A DNA stretch of 64,000 nt from Flavobacterium sp. CYK-55. Its GTDB lineage: Bacteria; Bacteroidota; Bacteroidia; Flavobacteriales; Flavobacteriaceae. Below are positions 1 through 8,150 of the stretch, piece after piece. The stretch is taken from NCBI RefSeq assembly GCF_018413465.1, contig NZ_JAHCDK010000007.1, positions 1 through 64,000 of the forward strand, read 5' to 3'. Below the pieces are notes generated by a model that saw only the letters and a program-made list of their open reading frames with translations, was not told where the DNA came from and did not search any database. The position numbers and the translations under genes are program-made. Numbering within the stretch: the first letter of the stretch is position 1; each line of letters opens with the position of its first letter.

Positions 1-15
1 TTCTCAAAGCGGGTG

Positions 16-46
16 CAAAAGTACAAACCTTTTTCTCTTATCCAAA
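16..46 (-). promoter_or_regulatory. Outward-facing promoter leaving the window
   Basis: On the minus strand TACTTTTG (16-23) fits the Bacteroidetes -7 consensus TAnnTTTG. A TTTG (43-46) lies 19 nt upstream, which is the usual -33 spacing. The bases after the -7 box (CACCCGC) match those after the tRNA-Lys promoter at 28542, so the target just left of the window may be a stable RNA gene. That last point is inference because the target is outside the window. Confidence 0.5.
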
Positions 47-215
47 CTTTTTATTGAAAAAATTTAAAGGTTTTTTTTAACCAACTGAAAACCGGAAACT
101 TAATCGGTAAAGTTTTTTTGAAGTTTTCTCACTTGACAAGGCGCAAGCCATACAAAACCTTTTTTGAGCAGTGGACAGCTCGAAGTAAAAAGGAATGGTT
201 GTGGAGAAGATTTTA

Positions 216-342
216 GTTTGCGTGAGGGATGGAAGCGGCATCCTTTTGTGAAGCATGAACAAAAGATATAGCGAACAGCCCGACGGCGAGCGATTTAGTT
301 TTACTGAAAAACCGAAACACAACGAGCCGGCACGCCCAAATA
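216..342 (-). repeat. Intergenic REP-like element, copy 1 (reverse)
   Basis: This is a non-coding element read on the minus strand. It shares with 3882-3993 and 23477-23571 the blocks GGCGTGCC, GGGCTGTTCGCTATA and CCATCC(C/T)TCACGCAA in the same order. The segment between the blocks diverges, so this is the most degenerate of the three copies. The remainder of 1-425 holds only the two promoters listed and AT-rich sequence; I see no gene in it. Confidence 0.6.
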
Positions 343-373
343 AATTCGCTTATATATTTACTTATATATAATA

Positions 374-403
374 TTGCACGTAAAGGCGAATCTGTTATAT
401 TTG
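374..403 (+). promoter_or_regulatory. Promoter of the thrS-infC-rpmI-rplT group
   Basis: TTG at 374-376 is followed after 19 nt by TATATTTG at 396-403, an exact match to TAnnTTTG. The ATG of thrS lies 22 nt after the -7 box, giving a leader of roughly 15 nt. No T-box-like leader fits in so short a space. Confidence 0.65.
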
Positions 404-425
404 CGCTGCATAAAATATAGGATGA

Positions 426-2372
426 ATGATTAAGATTACACTACCCGACGGTTCGGTAAAAGAGTTTGCCTCTGGGGCGACTCCGATGGAAGTTGCTAAA
501 AGTATTAGTGAAGGTTTGGCCAGAAATGTACTTTCGGCTTCATTTAACAATACAACGGTTGAAACCGAAACGCAACTCACCACCGACGGCTCGCTTGTAT
601 TGTATACGTGGAATGACCTGGACGGTAAAAAAGCGTTTTGGCATTCAACTTCGCACGTGATGGCGCAAGCGTTACAAGAAATGTATCCGGGCATTAAATT
701 GACCATCGGACCTGCTATTGAAAAAGGGTTTTACTACGATGTTGATTTTGGATCGCACAGCATTAGCGATGCCGATTTCAAGAAAATTGAAGATCGTGTT
801 CTGGAAATTGCCCGTGAAAAACACGAATTTAAAATGCGCTCGGTGAGCAAAGCCGAAGCGCTGGCTATTTATAAAGACAATGAGTACAAAACAGAACTCA
901 TTACCAACCTTGAAGACGGAACGATTACGTTTTGTGATCACTCAAACTTTTTTGATTTGTGCCGCGGCGGACATATTCCGAATACAGGCCTGATCAAAGC
1001 CATGAAGATTATGAGTGTAGCCGGAGCTTATTGGCGCGGTGACGAGAAGAACAAACAGCTTACCCGCGTGTATGGCGTTTCATTCCCGAAACAAAAAGAT
1101 TTGACCGATTACTTAGAATTGCTCGAAGAAGCCAAACGCCGCGATCACCGAAAACTCGGAAAAGAATTAGAGCTTTTTGCTTTTTCATCTAAAGTAGGAC
1201 AAGGATTGCCTTTGTGGTTGCCCAAAGGCGCTGCTTTGCGCGAAAGATTGGAGCAGTTTTTAAAACGCGCTCAGAAAAAAGCCGGATACGAGCAAGTAGT
1301 TACGCCACACATTGGCCAGAAAGAACTGTATGTAACTTCAGGTCATTACGCCAAATACGGAGCCGATAGTTTCCAGCCGATTCACACGCCGGCTGAAGGC
1401 GAAGAGTTTTTGCTTAAGCCGATGAACTGTCCGCACCACTGCGAGATTTACAACAACAAACCTTGGTCATACAAAGATTTACCAAAACGCTATGCTGAAT
1501 TTGGTACGGTATACCGATACGAACAATCGGGCGAATTGCACGGTCTGACCCGTGTACGTGGATTTACGCAAGACGACGCGCATATTTTTTGTACACCGGA
1601 CCAGTTGGACGAAGAATTTAAAAAAGTAATTGACTTGGTGTTGTATGTTTTTGGATCGCTCGGATTTGAAAACTTTACAGCTCAAATTTCACTCAGAGAC
1701 CAAGTGAATAGAGATAAATATATAGGTTCTGATGAAAATTGGGAAAAAGCTGAAAACGCCATCATCAATGCTGCTCGTGACAAAGGTTTGAACACTGTAG
1801 TTGAGTATGGAGAGGCTGCTTTTTACGGTCCTAAATTAGACTTTATGGTCAAAGATGCCCTCGGACGCAGCTGGCAATTGGGAACCATTCAGGTAGATTA
1901 CAACTTGCCGGAGCGCTTTGAGCTTACGTATAAAGGTTCAGACAATGAGCTACACAGACCGGTGATGATTCACCGCGCACCGTTTGGATCAATGGAACGT
2001 TTCATTGCTATTTTGTTGGAACACACCGCCGGTAACTTCCCGCTTTGGCTCATGCCCGAGCAGGCTATCATCTTGTGTTTGAGCGAGAAATATGAAAATT
2101 ATGCGAAAAAAGTTTTAGAATTACTGGAAAATCACGAAATTCGCGCCCTAATTGACAATAGGAACGAAACCATTGGCAAAAAAATCCGTGATGCGGAGGT
2201 GCAAAAAATGCCGTTTATGCTGATTGTAGGCGAAGAAGAAGAGAAAAATGGTACGGTATCCATTAGACGTCACGGCCAAGAAGGCAAAGGAAACACAACT
2301 GCTACGGTTGACCAATTTGCCGCGATGGTTCAAGAAGAAATAGACAAAACATTAAAAGTATTTACAGTTTAA
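426..2372 (+). CDS. thrS: Threonine--tRNA ligase
   Basis: Class II aminoacyl-tRNA synthetase that charges tRNA-Thr in the cytoplasm. The 648-aa protein has the full architecture: an N-terminal TGS domain (about 1-62), the editing/SAD domain with HxxxH ([11 protein letters not shown], about 76) and the zinc-type C-RGGH segment, the catalytic core with motif 2 around [14 protein letters not shown], the zinc-ligand cysteine in [10 protein letters not shown], motif 3 near [10 protein letters not shown], and a C-terminal anticodon-binding domain. Length is normal for the family. The start fits the promoter at 374-403. It is followed by infC, rpmI and rplT, a gene order common in Bacteroidetes. The infC reading frame directly continues the thrS frame after its stop codon. 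Confidence 0.97.
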   Translation: MIKITLPDGSVKEFASGATPMEVAKSISEGLARNVLSASFNNTTVETETQLTTDGSLVLYTWNDLDGKKAFWHSTSHVMAQALQEMYPGIKLTIGPAIEKGFYYDVDFGSHSISDADFKKIEDRVLEIAREKHEFKMRSVSKAEALAIYKDNEYKTELITNLEDGTITFCDHSNFFDLCRGGHIPNTGLIKAMKIMSVAGAYWRGDEKNKQLTRVYGVSFPKQKDLTDYLELLEEAKRRDHRKLGKELELFAFSSKVGQGLPLWLPKGAALRERLEQFLKRAQKKAGYEQVVTPHIGQKELYVTSGHYAKYGADSFQPIHTPAEGEEFLLKPMNCPHHCEIYNNKPWSYKDLPKRYAEFGTVYRYEQSGELHGLTRVRGFTQDDAHIFCTPDQLDEEFKKVIDLVLYVFGSLGFENFTAQISLRDQVNRDKYIGSDENWEKAENAIINAARDKGLNTVVEYGEAAFYGPKLDFMVKDALGRSWQLGTIQVDYNLPERFELTYKGSDNELHRPVMIHRAPFGSMERFIAILLEHTAGNFPLWLMPEQAIILCLSEKYENYAKKVLELLENHEIRALIDNRNETIGKKIRDAEVQKMPFMLIVGEEEEKNGTVSIRRHGQEGKGNTTATVDQFAAMVQEEIDKTLKVFTV

Positions 2373-2390
2373 CATTTAAATTTTAAAGTC

Positions 2391-2948
2391 ATAGCAATTA
2401 GAAACAACAGGGGTTATCAACCCAGAGTAGAAAAAAAGGATGCGCACCGAATTAACAATTTGATTCGCGGTGTTGCAGAAGTTAGATTGGTGGGTGATAA
2501 TGTTGAGCCCGGAGTTTACAAAATTTCTGACGCCTTAAAACTTGCAGACGAACTTGAACTTGATTTGGTAGAAATTTCTCCAAACGCCGAGCCGCCTGTA
2601 TGCAAGATTATTGATTACAATAAATTTGTGTACATGCAGAAAAAGCGCGAGAAAGAACTCAAAGCTAAATCGTCTCAGATTGTGGTCAAAGAAATTCGTT
2701 TCGGACCTCAGACCGATGAACACGATTACGAGTTCAAGAAAAAGAACGCTGAGAAATTCCTTAAAGACGGATCAAAACTCAAAGCGTTTGTATTCTTTAA
2801 AGGTAGATCTATCATTTACAAAGAGCAAGGACAAATTTTGCTTTTGAGATTGGCGCAAGACTTAGAAGAATACGGTAAGGTTGAAGCCATGCCGGTATTA
2901 GAAGGAAAGCGTATGATTATGTTCATCGCGCCGAAGAAGAAAAAGTAG
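2391..2948 (+). CDS. infC: Translation initiation factor IF-3, probable AUA start
   Basis: IF-3 binds the 30S subunit and proofreads the initiator tRNA and start codon. The first conventional in-frame start is TTG at 2460, but the 23 codons before it encode [19 protein letters not shown] and INN, the conserved N-terminus of flavobacterial IF-3. Between the thrS stop (2370-2372) and 2460 this frame contains no ATG, GTG or TTG. The best start is therefore ATA at 2391 (ATA GCA ATT AGA, giving MAIR; 185 aa), with ATT at 2397 as the alternative. E. coli infC uses AUU, and IF-3 represses its own mRNA by rejecting such codons, so the same autoregulation is likely here (inference). The N- and C-domains are complete and the protein ends in a lysine-rich tail. 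Confidence 0.9.
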   Translation: MAIRNNRGYQPRVEKKDAHRINNLIRGVAEVRLVGDNVEPGVYKISDALKLADELELDLVEISPNAEPPVCKIIDYNKFVYMQKKREKELKAKSSQIVVKEIRFGPQTDEHDYEFKKKNAEKFLKDGSKLKAFVFFKGRSIIYKEQGQILLLRLAQDLEEYGKVEAMPVLEGKRMIMFIAPKKKK

Positions 2949-2985
2949 TGGCTGAATATTGGGGAAACAGAAATTCTAAGAATAC

Positions 2986-3040
2986 ACTGCTGCCCTAGCC
3001 CGGATGGAAGCAAGCTACCGCGTAGCGCGGACAGCCGGAT
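2986..3040 (+). repeat. REP-like element, second subfamily, copy 1
   Basis: This is a GC-rich palindromic segment (CTACCGCGTAGCGCGG core) between infC and rpmI. Its reverse complement closely matches 7930-7981, sharing CTGTCCGCGCTACGCGGTAGCT and the flanking CCATC-GGGCTA. It does not encode protein. Confidence 0.6.
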
Positions 3041-3067
3041 TAAGCTTCTCAAAAAATAAAAGAAAAA

Positions 3068-3097
3068 CCAAAGGCACAGGCAACTGATGCCTTTTGG
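3068..3097 (+). promoter_or_regulatory. Hairpin in the rpmI leader
   Basis: CCAAAGGCA pairs with TGCCTTTTGG around a loop of about 10 nt, in the 201-nt gap between infC and rpmI. There is no T-run directly after it, so it is not an ordinary terminator. A role in ribosomal-protein autoregulation or mRNA processing is possible but is only inferred from position. Confidence 0.35.
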
Positions 3098-3149
3098 CTT
3101 CTGAAATAGAAAGTAAATAAGTAAGTATAAATCAAAAACTCAGGAAGAA

Positions 3150-3347
3150 ATGCCTAAAATGAAAACTAAATCCAGCGCCAAAAAACGCTTTAAAGTGACA
3201 GGTTCTGGTAAAATCAAAAGAAAGCACGCTTTCAAAAGTCACATTTTGACTAAAAAATCTAAAAAACGCAAATTAGCGTTGACACACGCAGCTCTTGTTC
3301 ACCCAAGTGATGAGCGCAGCGTTAAAGAACAATTGAGAATCGTTTAA
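3150..3347 (+). CDS. rpmI: 50S ribosomal protein L35
   Basis: A 65-aa, strongly basic protein beginning [20 protein letters not shown] and containing the [14 protein letters not shown] stretch diagnostic of bL35. It is a component of the large ribosomal subunit. It lies 201 nt after infC and 109 nt before rplT, the conserved infC-rpmI-rplT order. The gap to rplT includes a possible AGGTTA/TAACCT hairpin (about 3365-3391). Confidence 0.97.
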   Translation: MPKMKTKSSAKKRFKVTGSGKIKRKHAFKSHILTKKSKKRKLALTHAALVHPSDERSVKEQLRIV

Positions 3348-3456
3348 TCGATATATCGTTCTTTAGGTTAAAAAATTATTTAATAACCTTGGAGTATGGC
3401 CCATTAAGTTCTCTTGATTCAATTCGGGACGCCTGCTACAAAAAAATCACAAAATT

Positions 3457-3801
3457 ATGCCTAGATCAGTAAATTCAGTTGCTAAAAGAGCAAGAAGAAA
3501 AAAGATTATGAAGCAAGCCAAAGGTTTCTTTGGCCGCAGAAAAAACGTTTGGACAGTAGCCAAAAATGCTGTTGAGAAAGCGATGCAATACGCTTACCGC
3601 GACAGAAAACAAAACAAAAGAAACTTCCGCGCTTTGTGGATCCAACGTATCAACGCTGGAGCTCGCTTAGAAGGAATGAGCTACTCTCAGTTCATTGGTA
3701 AATTAAAAGCAAACAACATTGAACTCAACCGTAAAGTTTTGGCTGATTTGGCCATGAACCACCCGGAAGCTTTTAAAGCCATCTTGAACAAAGTAAAATA
3801 A
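3457..3801 (+). CDS. rplT: 50S ribosomal protein L20
   Basis: A 114-aa bL20 protein. The start ([19 protein letters not shown]), the basic helix with [15 protein letters not shown] and the C-terminal globular part ([15 protein letters not shown] [16 protein letters not shown]) are all present. It binds 23S rRNA early in 50S assembly and in other bacteria represses infC/rpmI translation. A strong terminator follows at 3840. Confidence 0.97.
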   Translation: MPRSVNSVAKRARRKKIMKQAKGFFGRRKNVWTVAKNAVEKAMQYAYRDRKQNKRNFRALWIQRINAGARLEGMSYSQFIGKLKANNIELNRKVLADLAMNHPEAFKAILNKVK

Positions 3802-3839
3802 ACGTTTTATCAACCCGATTTTTACTTACTTATATAAAG

Positions 3840-3869
3840 AAGCCTCACTGAAAAGTGGGGCTTTTTTTT
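3840..3869 (+). terminator. Intrinsic terminator after rplT
   Basis: AAGCCTCACT / AGTGGGGCTT hairpin with a GAAA loop followed by eight T. It ends the thrS-infC-rpmI-rplT transcript. Confidence 0.85.
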
Positions 3870-3881
3870 GCTTTTATTTTT

Positions 3882-3993
3882 GGGGCGTGCCACCGGCTGC
3901 GCTGCGCTCCGCCGCTGTCAGGCTGTTCGCTATAGCCTTGCCGCTCCGCTGCGCTGCGCGGCTTCGGGCTACCGCTGCCATCCTTCACGCAAC
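3882..3993 (+). repeat. Intergenic REP-like element, copy 2
   Basis: GC-rich element running from GGGGCGTGCCACCGG to CCTTCACGCAACC. It contains nested palindromes (CCGCTCCGCTGCGCTGCGCGG) and the GGCTGTTCGCTATAGCCTTG block shared with 23477-23571. It fills most of the 302-nt gap between rplT and the next gene. The remainder (3994-4103) shows no convincing promoter. Confidence 0.7.
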
Positions 3994-4103
3994 CTTCAAA
4001 AATGAATCATCCGAAATAAAATTCATCGATTTTTGTAAATCCAAAAACCAAGTTCATAAAACTTGCGTAGATGAAGCCAAACAAAACTTCAAATACCAAT
4101 CAC

Positions 4104-5624
4104 ATGAAAAAATCAATCCTATTTTCGGCCTGCTTATCAGCAGCAATGTCCTTGCTTGTGTTTACAAGCTGCAGTAATGATGACGAGACTACAACAACAC
4201 CTCCGGTAACCAAACCCGACCTTGAATTCTACGGACTCACCGCCAATAATTCGCTGGTAAAATACAACGCGAATAATGCCAATGCTGTGCTGAGTAACCA
4301 AACCATTACAGGTTTACAAGCCGGTGAAAACTTATTAGCTATTGACTTTCGACCGGGCACAGGCCAATTGTATGGTTTGGGCAGCAGCAACCGATTGTAC
4401 CTCATCAACCTCAACACCGGTGCTGCCACCGCAGTGGGTGCTACCTCTTTTAGCCCGGCATTGTCCGGAAGCCTGACTGGTTTTGATTTTAACCCAACGG
4501 TTGATCGCATCCGATTGGTTACATCCAGCGGACAAAACCTCAGATTAAATCCTGAAACCGGAGCCGTTGCAGCCATAGACGGTAATCTCAACCCGGGCAC
4601 GCCCAATATTGGTTCTGCCGCCTATACCAACAATACTTCAGGAGCAACATCTACCGAACTCTTTACGATTGATTACAGCACCGCTATGCTATACAAACAA
4701 GATCCGCCCAATGCCGGAACACTAACCGCAGTTGGCGCCTTAGGCATAACCGCGAGTATTGAAGGCGACGGTGGTTTTGACATTGCAGCCAGCAACGGAA
4801 CTGCCCTAGCCAGCATCACAACCGGCGGCAACAATCAACTTTATCAAATTGATTTATCAACCGGTAAAGCAACCAACTTAGGCAAGCTAAATACCTCAAT
4901 TATTGGCTTGGCCATTCCAACAGCACCTGTTGCTTATGCCGTTGACGGAACGAATAATTTGCACATCTTTAATTTTATGAACATCGGAACACCCGTTTCT
5001 AAAGCGATTACCAATTTACAAGCCGGTGAAAATATTTTAGGAATTGATCTGCGTCCGGCCACCGGGCAGTTATTTGCACTGGGCAGCACCGGGCGATTGT
5101 ATGCCATCAACACAGCTACCGCAGCTGCCACCATGATTGGCGCTGGCCCTTTTGCTACTTTAGACGGAAGTGACTTTGGATTTGATTTTAATCCGACGGT
5201 TGATAGAATTCGCATTGTGAGCAACACCGGACAGAACCTGCGTGTCAACCCCAATGACGGTTTACTCGTGGCCACTGATGGAGCGCTCAATCCGGGCACG
5301 CCCAATGTTACAGCAGCAGCTTATACCAACAACTTTCCGGGAACAACCACAACAGCTTTATTTGATATTGACACAACCACTGACATGCTCTACAAACAAG
5401 ACCCGCCAAATACAGGGGTACTGACATCTATCGGAGCTTTAGGCATAAATGCATCGGCCAGCAACGGTTTTGATATTGGCGGAACATCAAATAATGCTTA
5501 TGCTATTCTTACGGTGGGTTCGTCACAAGCCTTATACAGAATTGACATCGCCAGCGGTTCAGCAACCCTTGTGGGTAGTTTTCCGGCAGCAGTCAAAGGG
5601 CTAGCCATCGGACTTGGATTTTAA
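4104..5624 (+). CDS. DUF4394 double-domain lipoprotein
   Basis: A 506-aa exported protein. I use the ATG at 4104 because it opens directly onto a lipoprotein signal (KKSILFSACLSAAMSLLVFTSCS, lipid-modified Cys in TSC); an upstream ATG at 4071 only adds a charged tail. After an acidic/Thr-rich linker come two tandem DUF4394 domains (about 30-270 and 275-505). Each carries the LQAGENxLxIDxRPxTGQLxxLGS, DFNPTVDRIR, GQNLRxNP and LNPGTPN motifs. DUF4394 is predicted to fold as a beta-propeller-like surface domain of unknown function. Being a single gene flanked by terminators, it is probably monocistronic. Confidence 0.85.
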   Translation: MKKSILFSACLSAAMSLLVFTSCSNDDETTTTPPVTKPDLEFYGLTANNSLVKYNANNANAVLSNQTITGLQAGENLLAIDFRPGTGQLYGLGSSNRLYLINLNTGAATAVGATSFSPALSGSLTGFDFNPTVDRIRLVTSSGQNLRLNPETGAVAAIDGNLNPGTPNIGSAAYTNNTSGATSTELFTIDYSTAMLYKQDPPNAGTLTAVGALGITASIEGDGGFDIAASNGTALASITTGGNNQLYQIDLSTGKATNLGKLNTSIIGLAIPTAPVAYAVDGTNNLHIFNFMNIGTPVSKAITNLQAGENILGIDLRPATGQLFALGSTGRLYAINTATAAATMIGAGPFATLDGSDFGFDFNPTVDRIRIVSNTGQNLRVNPNDGLLVATDGALNPGTPNVTAAAYTNNFPGTTTTALFDIDTTTDMLYKQDPPNTGVLTSIGALGINASASNGFDIGGTSNNAYAILTVGSSQALYRIDIASGSATLVGSFPAAVKGLAIGLGF

Positions 5625-5644
5625 AACGTACGATATCTTTTTTC

Positions 5645-5672
5645 AAAACCCGGATTAATTCCGGGTTTTTTA
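5645..5672 (+). terminator. Intrinsic terminator
   Basis: AACCCGG / CCGGGTT hairpin with loop ATTAATT and a T-tract, directly after the DUF4394 gene. Confidence 0.8.
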
Positions 5673-5673
5673 T

Positions 5674-5784
5674 TGAGCAGCTGAGATGCTGAGAAGATGA
5701 TTTTTTTTAAAATTTTTAAGTGCATTGTATTCATCAATGGCTTCTTTCTTTTCTCAGGTACTCAGTATCTCAGCAGCTCAGCAA
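5674..5784. repeat. Paired arrays of the word GCTGAGAT in inverted orientation
   Basis: The left arm (5674-5699) repeats GAGCAGCTGAGATGCTGAGAAG. The right arm (5753-5784) carries the reverse-complement words CTCAGGTACTCAGTATCTCAGCAGCTCAGC. The arms can pair over more than 20 nt with slippage, enclosing about 53 AT-rich nt. The same design with different words recurs at 6856-6970 and 23380-23472. Confidence 0.55.
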
Positions 5785-5790
5785 CTTAAA

Positions 5791-5970
5791 ATACGAAAAA
5801 CATCGTATGGCAATACTCACTCAGACACCGTTTCTTTACCACAGGAAATAACTTGCTGGAGTGGGTGGTTAACAAACAGAAGTTTTCCTGAGACATTAAA
5901 ACAAACGTCCGGAGCATCAACCGAAAAGAGATGAAAAAGAAAACCCCGACCAAAAGTCGGGGTTCTTTTA
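5791..5970 (+). ncRNA. Candidate structured small RNA
   Basis: This stretch has no credible protein but shows ordered local structure. ATACGA/TCGTAT forms a small hairpin (about 5799-5816). CAGGAAATAACTT (5842-5854) pairs with AAGTTTTCCTG (5880-5890) with a 2-nt bulge. An intrinsic terminator hairpin at 5942-5964 sits at its end. Size (about 150-180 nt), structure and a terminator of its own fit a free-standing sRNA; a 6S-like RNA is one possibility I cannot confirm. No clear TAnnTTTG promoter was found upstream, which weakens the call. It could instead be 3' sequence beyond the minus-strand isoaspartyl peptidase gene. Confidence 0.3.
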
Positions 5971-5975
5971 TTTTG
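5942..5975. terminator. Bidirectional terminator
   Basis: AACCCCGAC / GTCGGGGTT hairpin with a CAAAA loop and T-rich flanks on both strands. It would end the minus-strand cphB-iaaA transcript and any plus-strand RNA from 5791. Confidence 0.75.
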
Positions 5976-5980
5976 ATTTT

Positions 5981-6013
5981 AGACCTACAAGGTTTTGAAA
6001 ACCTCGCAGGTCT
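5981..6013. repeat. ACCT(A/C)CAAGGTT-type palindrome
   Basis: AGACCTACAAGGTT and AACCTCGCAGGTCT are inverted around TTGA. The unit is related to the tandem AAACCTTGCAGGTT array at 23954-24077. The right arm overlaps the stop codon of the isoaspartyl peptidase gene (6012-6014). Confidence 0.6.
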
Positions 6014-6854
6014 ATCCGAAAACTTCCTCATTCACACCATCAAAACTCGCAAACACCATACTCGGATGCGAATCTTGGTGATACATATTTCCGTTTTGAT
6101 CTAGGGCAATCGCACCGGCAAAACCATCAAAAGGTTTGAGCTCGGCAAAGGTTTTGTCAAAAGCTTCCGCCAGTGAAAAACCATCGGTAACGCGCGTGAC
6201 AATTTTAGCAGCCACCGCTCCGCTCACAATGTCCTCACCCACACCGGTCAAACTCACGCCACAAAATTCATTGCAATAATTACCGGCCACTGTTGCAGAA
6301 TCTGAAACACGTCCGACAATTTCAAAACCTTTCCCGCCAGTCGAGGTGGCCACAGCAATTCTACCTTCGGCATCCAAGGCTACACAGCCCACAGTTCCTA
6401 AACCGGTAGCTGCCAATTTGGCTTCATATTCGGCGCGTCGTTGTGGAATTTCAGTAGAGAATTTTTCAAAACCATGGGTTCGTGCAAAATGGGTAGCGCC
6501 TTCACCACTGAGAATTCGATCATCCACTTCCATGAGCTTTTGCGCTACTTGAATCGGGTTTTTTACTTCTTCAATATTAATGACACCGCTCATTTTCATC
6601 GAAACGCTGTCCATGAGTGAAGCGCTCATTCTGATTTTTCCATCGCTTTGAATCTGCGAACCAATGCCGGCATTAAACAAAGCATCGTCTTCTAAAAGCG
6701 AAACGGCATAAACCACCGCCTCCAGAGCCGAATGCGATTGCAAATAAGCATGTGATTCTTTTGCAATGCGCAGCAGAGCTTGCTGTTTGGCTACTTTGGT
6801 TTCGTGGTTGGTTGATGATTCTGAGAAAAATCCACCGTGAATGATGATTTTCAT
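6012..6854 (-). CDS. iaaA: Isoaspartyl peptidase / L-asparaginase (plant type, Ntn hydrolase)
   Basis: A 280-aa autoprocessing N-terminal-nucleophile hydrolase. The expected nucleophile is Thr154 in GLGTVGCVALD, which becomes the new N-terminus after self-cleavage. Also visible are the FNAGIGS motif (60-66), TSTGG (170-174), the GRVSDSATVAGNYC binding segment (family form GRVGDSP-I-GAG) and TGVGE (203-207). It is somewhat shorter than the usual 310-320 aa. It lies downstream of cyanophycinase on the same strand, whose product is beta-Asp-Arg, so its likely job is splitting that dipeptide to aspartate and arginine (inference from context). No signal peptide is seen; it should be cytoplasmic. 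Confidence 0.88.
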   Translation of the reverse strand: MKIIIHGGFFSESSTNHETKVAKQQALLRIAKESHAYLQSHSALEAVVYAVSLLEDDALFNAGIGSQIQSDGKIRMSASLMDSVSMKMSGVINIEEVKNPIQVAQKLMEVDDRILSGEGATHFARTHGFEKFSTEIPQRRAEYEAKLAATGLGTVGCVALDAEGRIAVATSTGGKGFEIVGRVSDSATVAGNYCNEFCGVSLTGVGEDIVSGAVAAKIVTRVTDGFSLAEAFDKTFAELKPFDGFAGAIALDQNGNMYHQDSHPSMVFASFDGVNEEVFG

Positions 6855-6855
6855 T

Positions 6856-6970
6856 GAAGATTAGATTATAAGATTGTAGGATTGTAAGATTGTAAGATTG
6901 TAGGATTGTAGGATTGTAAGATAACTATACTTCTTACTGTCTTAAAATCTTAATATCTTAAAGTCTTATC
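6856..6970. repeat. GATTGTAAG tandem words with inverted partner
   Basis: From 6861 to 6923 there are seven or so copies of the 10-nt word GATTGTA(A/G)GA. After a short spacer, 6933-6969 carries the complementary pattern (TTACTGTCTTAAAATCTTAATATCTTAAAGTCTTA). The two halves can fold on each other in several registers. It fills the gap between cphB and the isoaspartyl peptidase gene. Confidence 0.65.
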
Positions 6971-6975
6971 GTCGA

Positions 6976-7848
6976 TTATACGTATTGCGATGACTTAATC
7001 GTCATCTTAAAGGTATCCAAATCAAAAGTATCGTTCTTGCTCAACACATGCGTGACCAAATGGTTGATCGAGATCGGCTGGCCTAATTCAACTTGCGTCA
7101 AATTGGTATCTTTTACCTCACGCCCATCTACCAAAATCACCAAGCCTGAGCCAATGGCTTCCATCTGTTTTCCGTTGGCAATAAACAAACCGGTATCTTC
7201 ACCCAAGCCCACGCCCAAAACTTTTGGGTTGCCCACCACCGCTTGAAACAACCGACCAATGCGGCCGCGCTGCACAAAATGCGTATCAATAACCACATCG
7301 TCAATAAGCCCAAGGCCCGAAGTAATCTTGACTTCACCTTTAAGCAAAGCCTCACTGCTGCTGCCTTGATAAATCATATTGTTCGACGCTGCCGCTGCGC
7401 CCGCCGAAGTTCCGGCATAAATAAACGGCTCATTGCGGTATTTGTCGAGCAACATATCGTGAAACGGCGTTCCGCCCAAAATTGAGGACAAGCGCAATTG
7501 GTCTCCACCGGTAAACATCACCACATCAGCTTTTTTCAAACGATCTAAAATCTCAGGATCCATCGCTTGTTCACGACGCTCAATATGCAAAACATCCACA
7601 TTGTTTGCGCCTAAGTAATTAAAAGCTTTTACGTATTCAGGGCCAATTTCTCTCGGAATTTTTGAAGCCGTAGTAATCACTTCAATACGAGATCTTTCAT
7701 GATGCAAAGATTCTTTGATGATGCGTTTTAAAATACCTTCCTCAAAGAAGTTCAAATTTTTTGGGGCATTCACGTCCAAATCAGTCTCAGTAAAACTGCC
7801 TTTATCAACCGCCCCCCCAATAATAATCAGTTTTCCGTGTATTTTCAT
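6976..7848 (-). CDS. cphB: Cyanophycinase
   Basis: A 290-aa serine exopeptidase of the S51/class I amidotransferase-like fold that releases beta-Asp-Arg dipeptides from cyanophycin. The nucleophile is Ser148 in YAGTSAGAAAAS. FTGGDQ (112-116), the N-terminal KLIIIGGAVDKG and DTHFVQRGRIGRLFQAV are all family signatures. It has no signal peptide and is therefore the intracellular form. It is divergently placed to cphA (302-nt gap) and precedes the isoaspartyl peptidase gene on its own strand, giving a full degradation route. A weak promoter (TTTG, 19 nt, TATTTTTA) lies immediately before the ATG on the minus strand. Confidence 0.93.
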   Translation of the reverse strand: MKIHGKLIIIGGAVDKGSFTETDLDVNAPKNLNFFEEGILKRIIKESLHHERSRIEVITTASKIPREIGPEYVKAFNYLGANNVDVLHIERREQAMDPEILDRLKKADVVMFTGGDQLRLSSILGGTPFHDMLLDKYRNEPFIYAGTSAGAAAASNNMIYQGSSSEALLKGEVKITSGLGLIDDVVIDTHFVQRGRIGRLFQAVVGNPKVLGVGLGEDTGLFIANGKQMEAIGSGLVILVDGREVKDTNLTQVELGQPISINHLVTHVLSKNDTFDLDTFKMTIKSSQYV

Positions 7849-7929
7849 GCGGTAAAAATAACCATTTCATCCAATTGCGCAAACGTTTTTTCTGGTTTTG
7901 CAGCGCAATCCTTTCGGGGCTCATTGAGG

Positions 7930-7981
7930 TTGCTGCCCGCTGTCCGCGCTACGCGGTAGCTAGCTCCCATCGGGGCTAAAG
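7930..7981 (+). repeat. REP-like element, second subfamily, copy 2
   Basis: TGCCCGCTGTCCGCGCTACGCGGTAGCT and flanks are the reverse-complement partner of 2986-3040. It sits in the 302-nt divergent region between cphB and cphA (7849-8150), which otherwise holds only AT-rich sequence without an exact TAnnTTTG box. Confidence 0.6.
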
Positions 7982-8150
7982 GCCAACATTTTGTTTTCAA
8001 AGAACACAAAAATGCATATCCAAATTATTGAATCTCAACTCAATATTCACAAAGTGTGTTTTTTTCACAATATCATGTAAAAACCAAAACAATAATTTCC
8101 TATTTTTAACAAATTCGTTACAAAAATTTATCTATCAAGAAATCCATTAT

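Noticed and set aside
77..322. 81-aa minus-strand ORF upstream of thrS
   Set aside because: Lies in AT-rich and repeat sequence, with Cys/Ser-rich random composition and no promoter or neighbour on that strand.
3887..4177. 96-aa ORF starting in the REP-like element
   Set aside because: It is read through a GC-rich repeat and overlaps the signal peptide of the real DUF4394 gene in another frame.
5725..6031. ORFs on both strands between the DUF4394 and isoaspartyl peptidase genes
   Set aside because: They cross an inverted repeat and a terminator hairpin and have no family resemblance; an RNA feature is a better reading.
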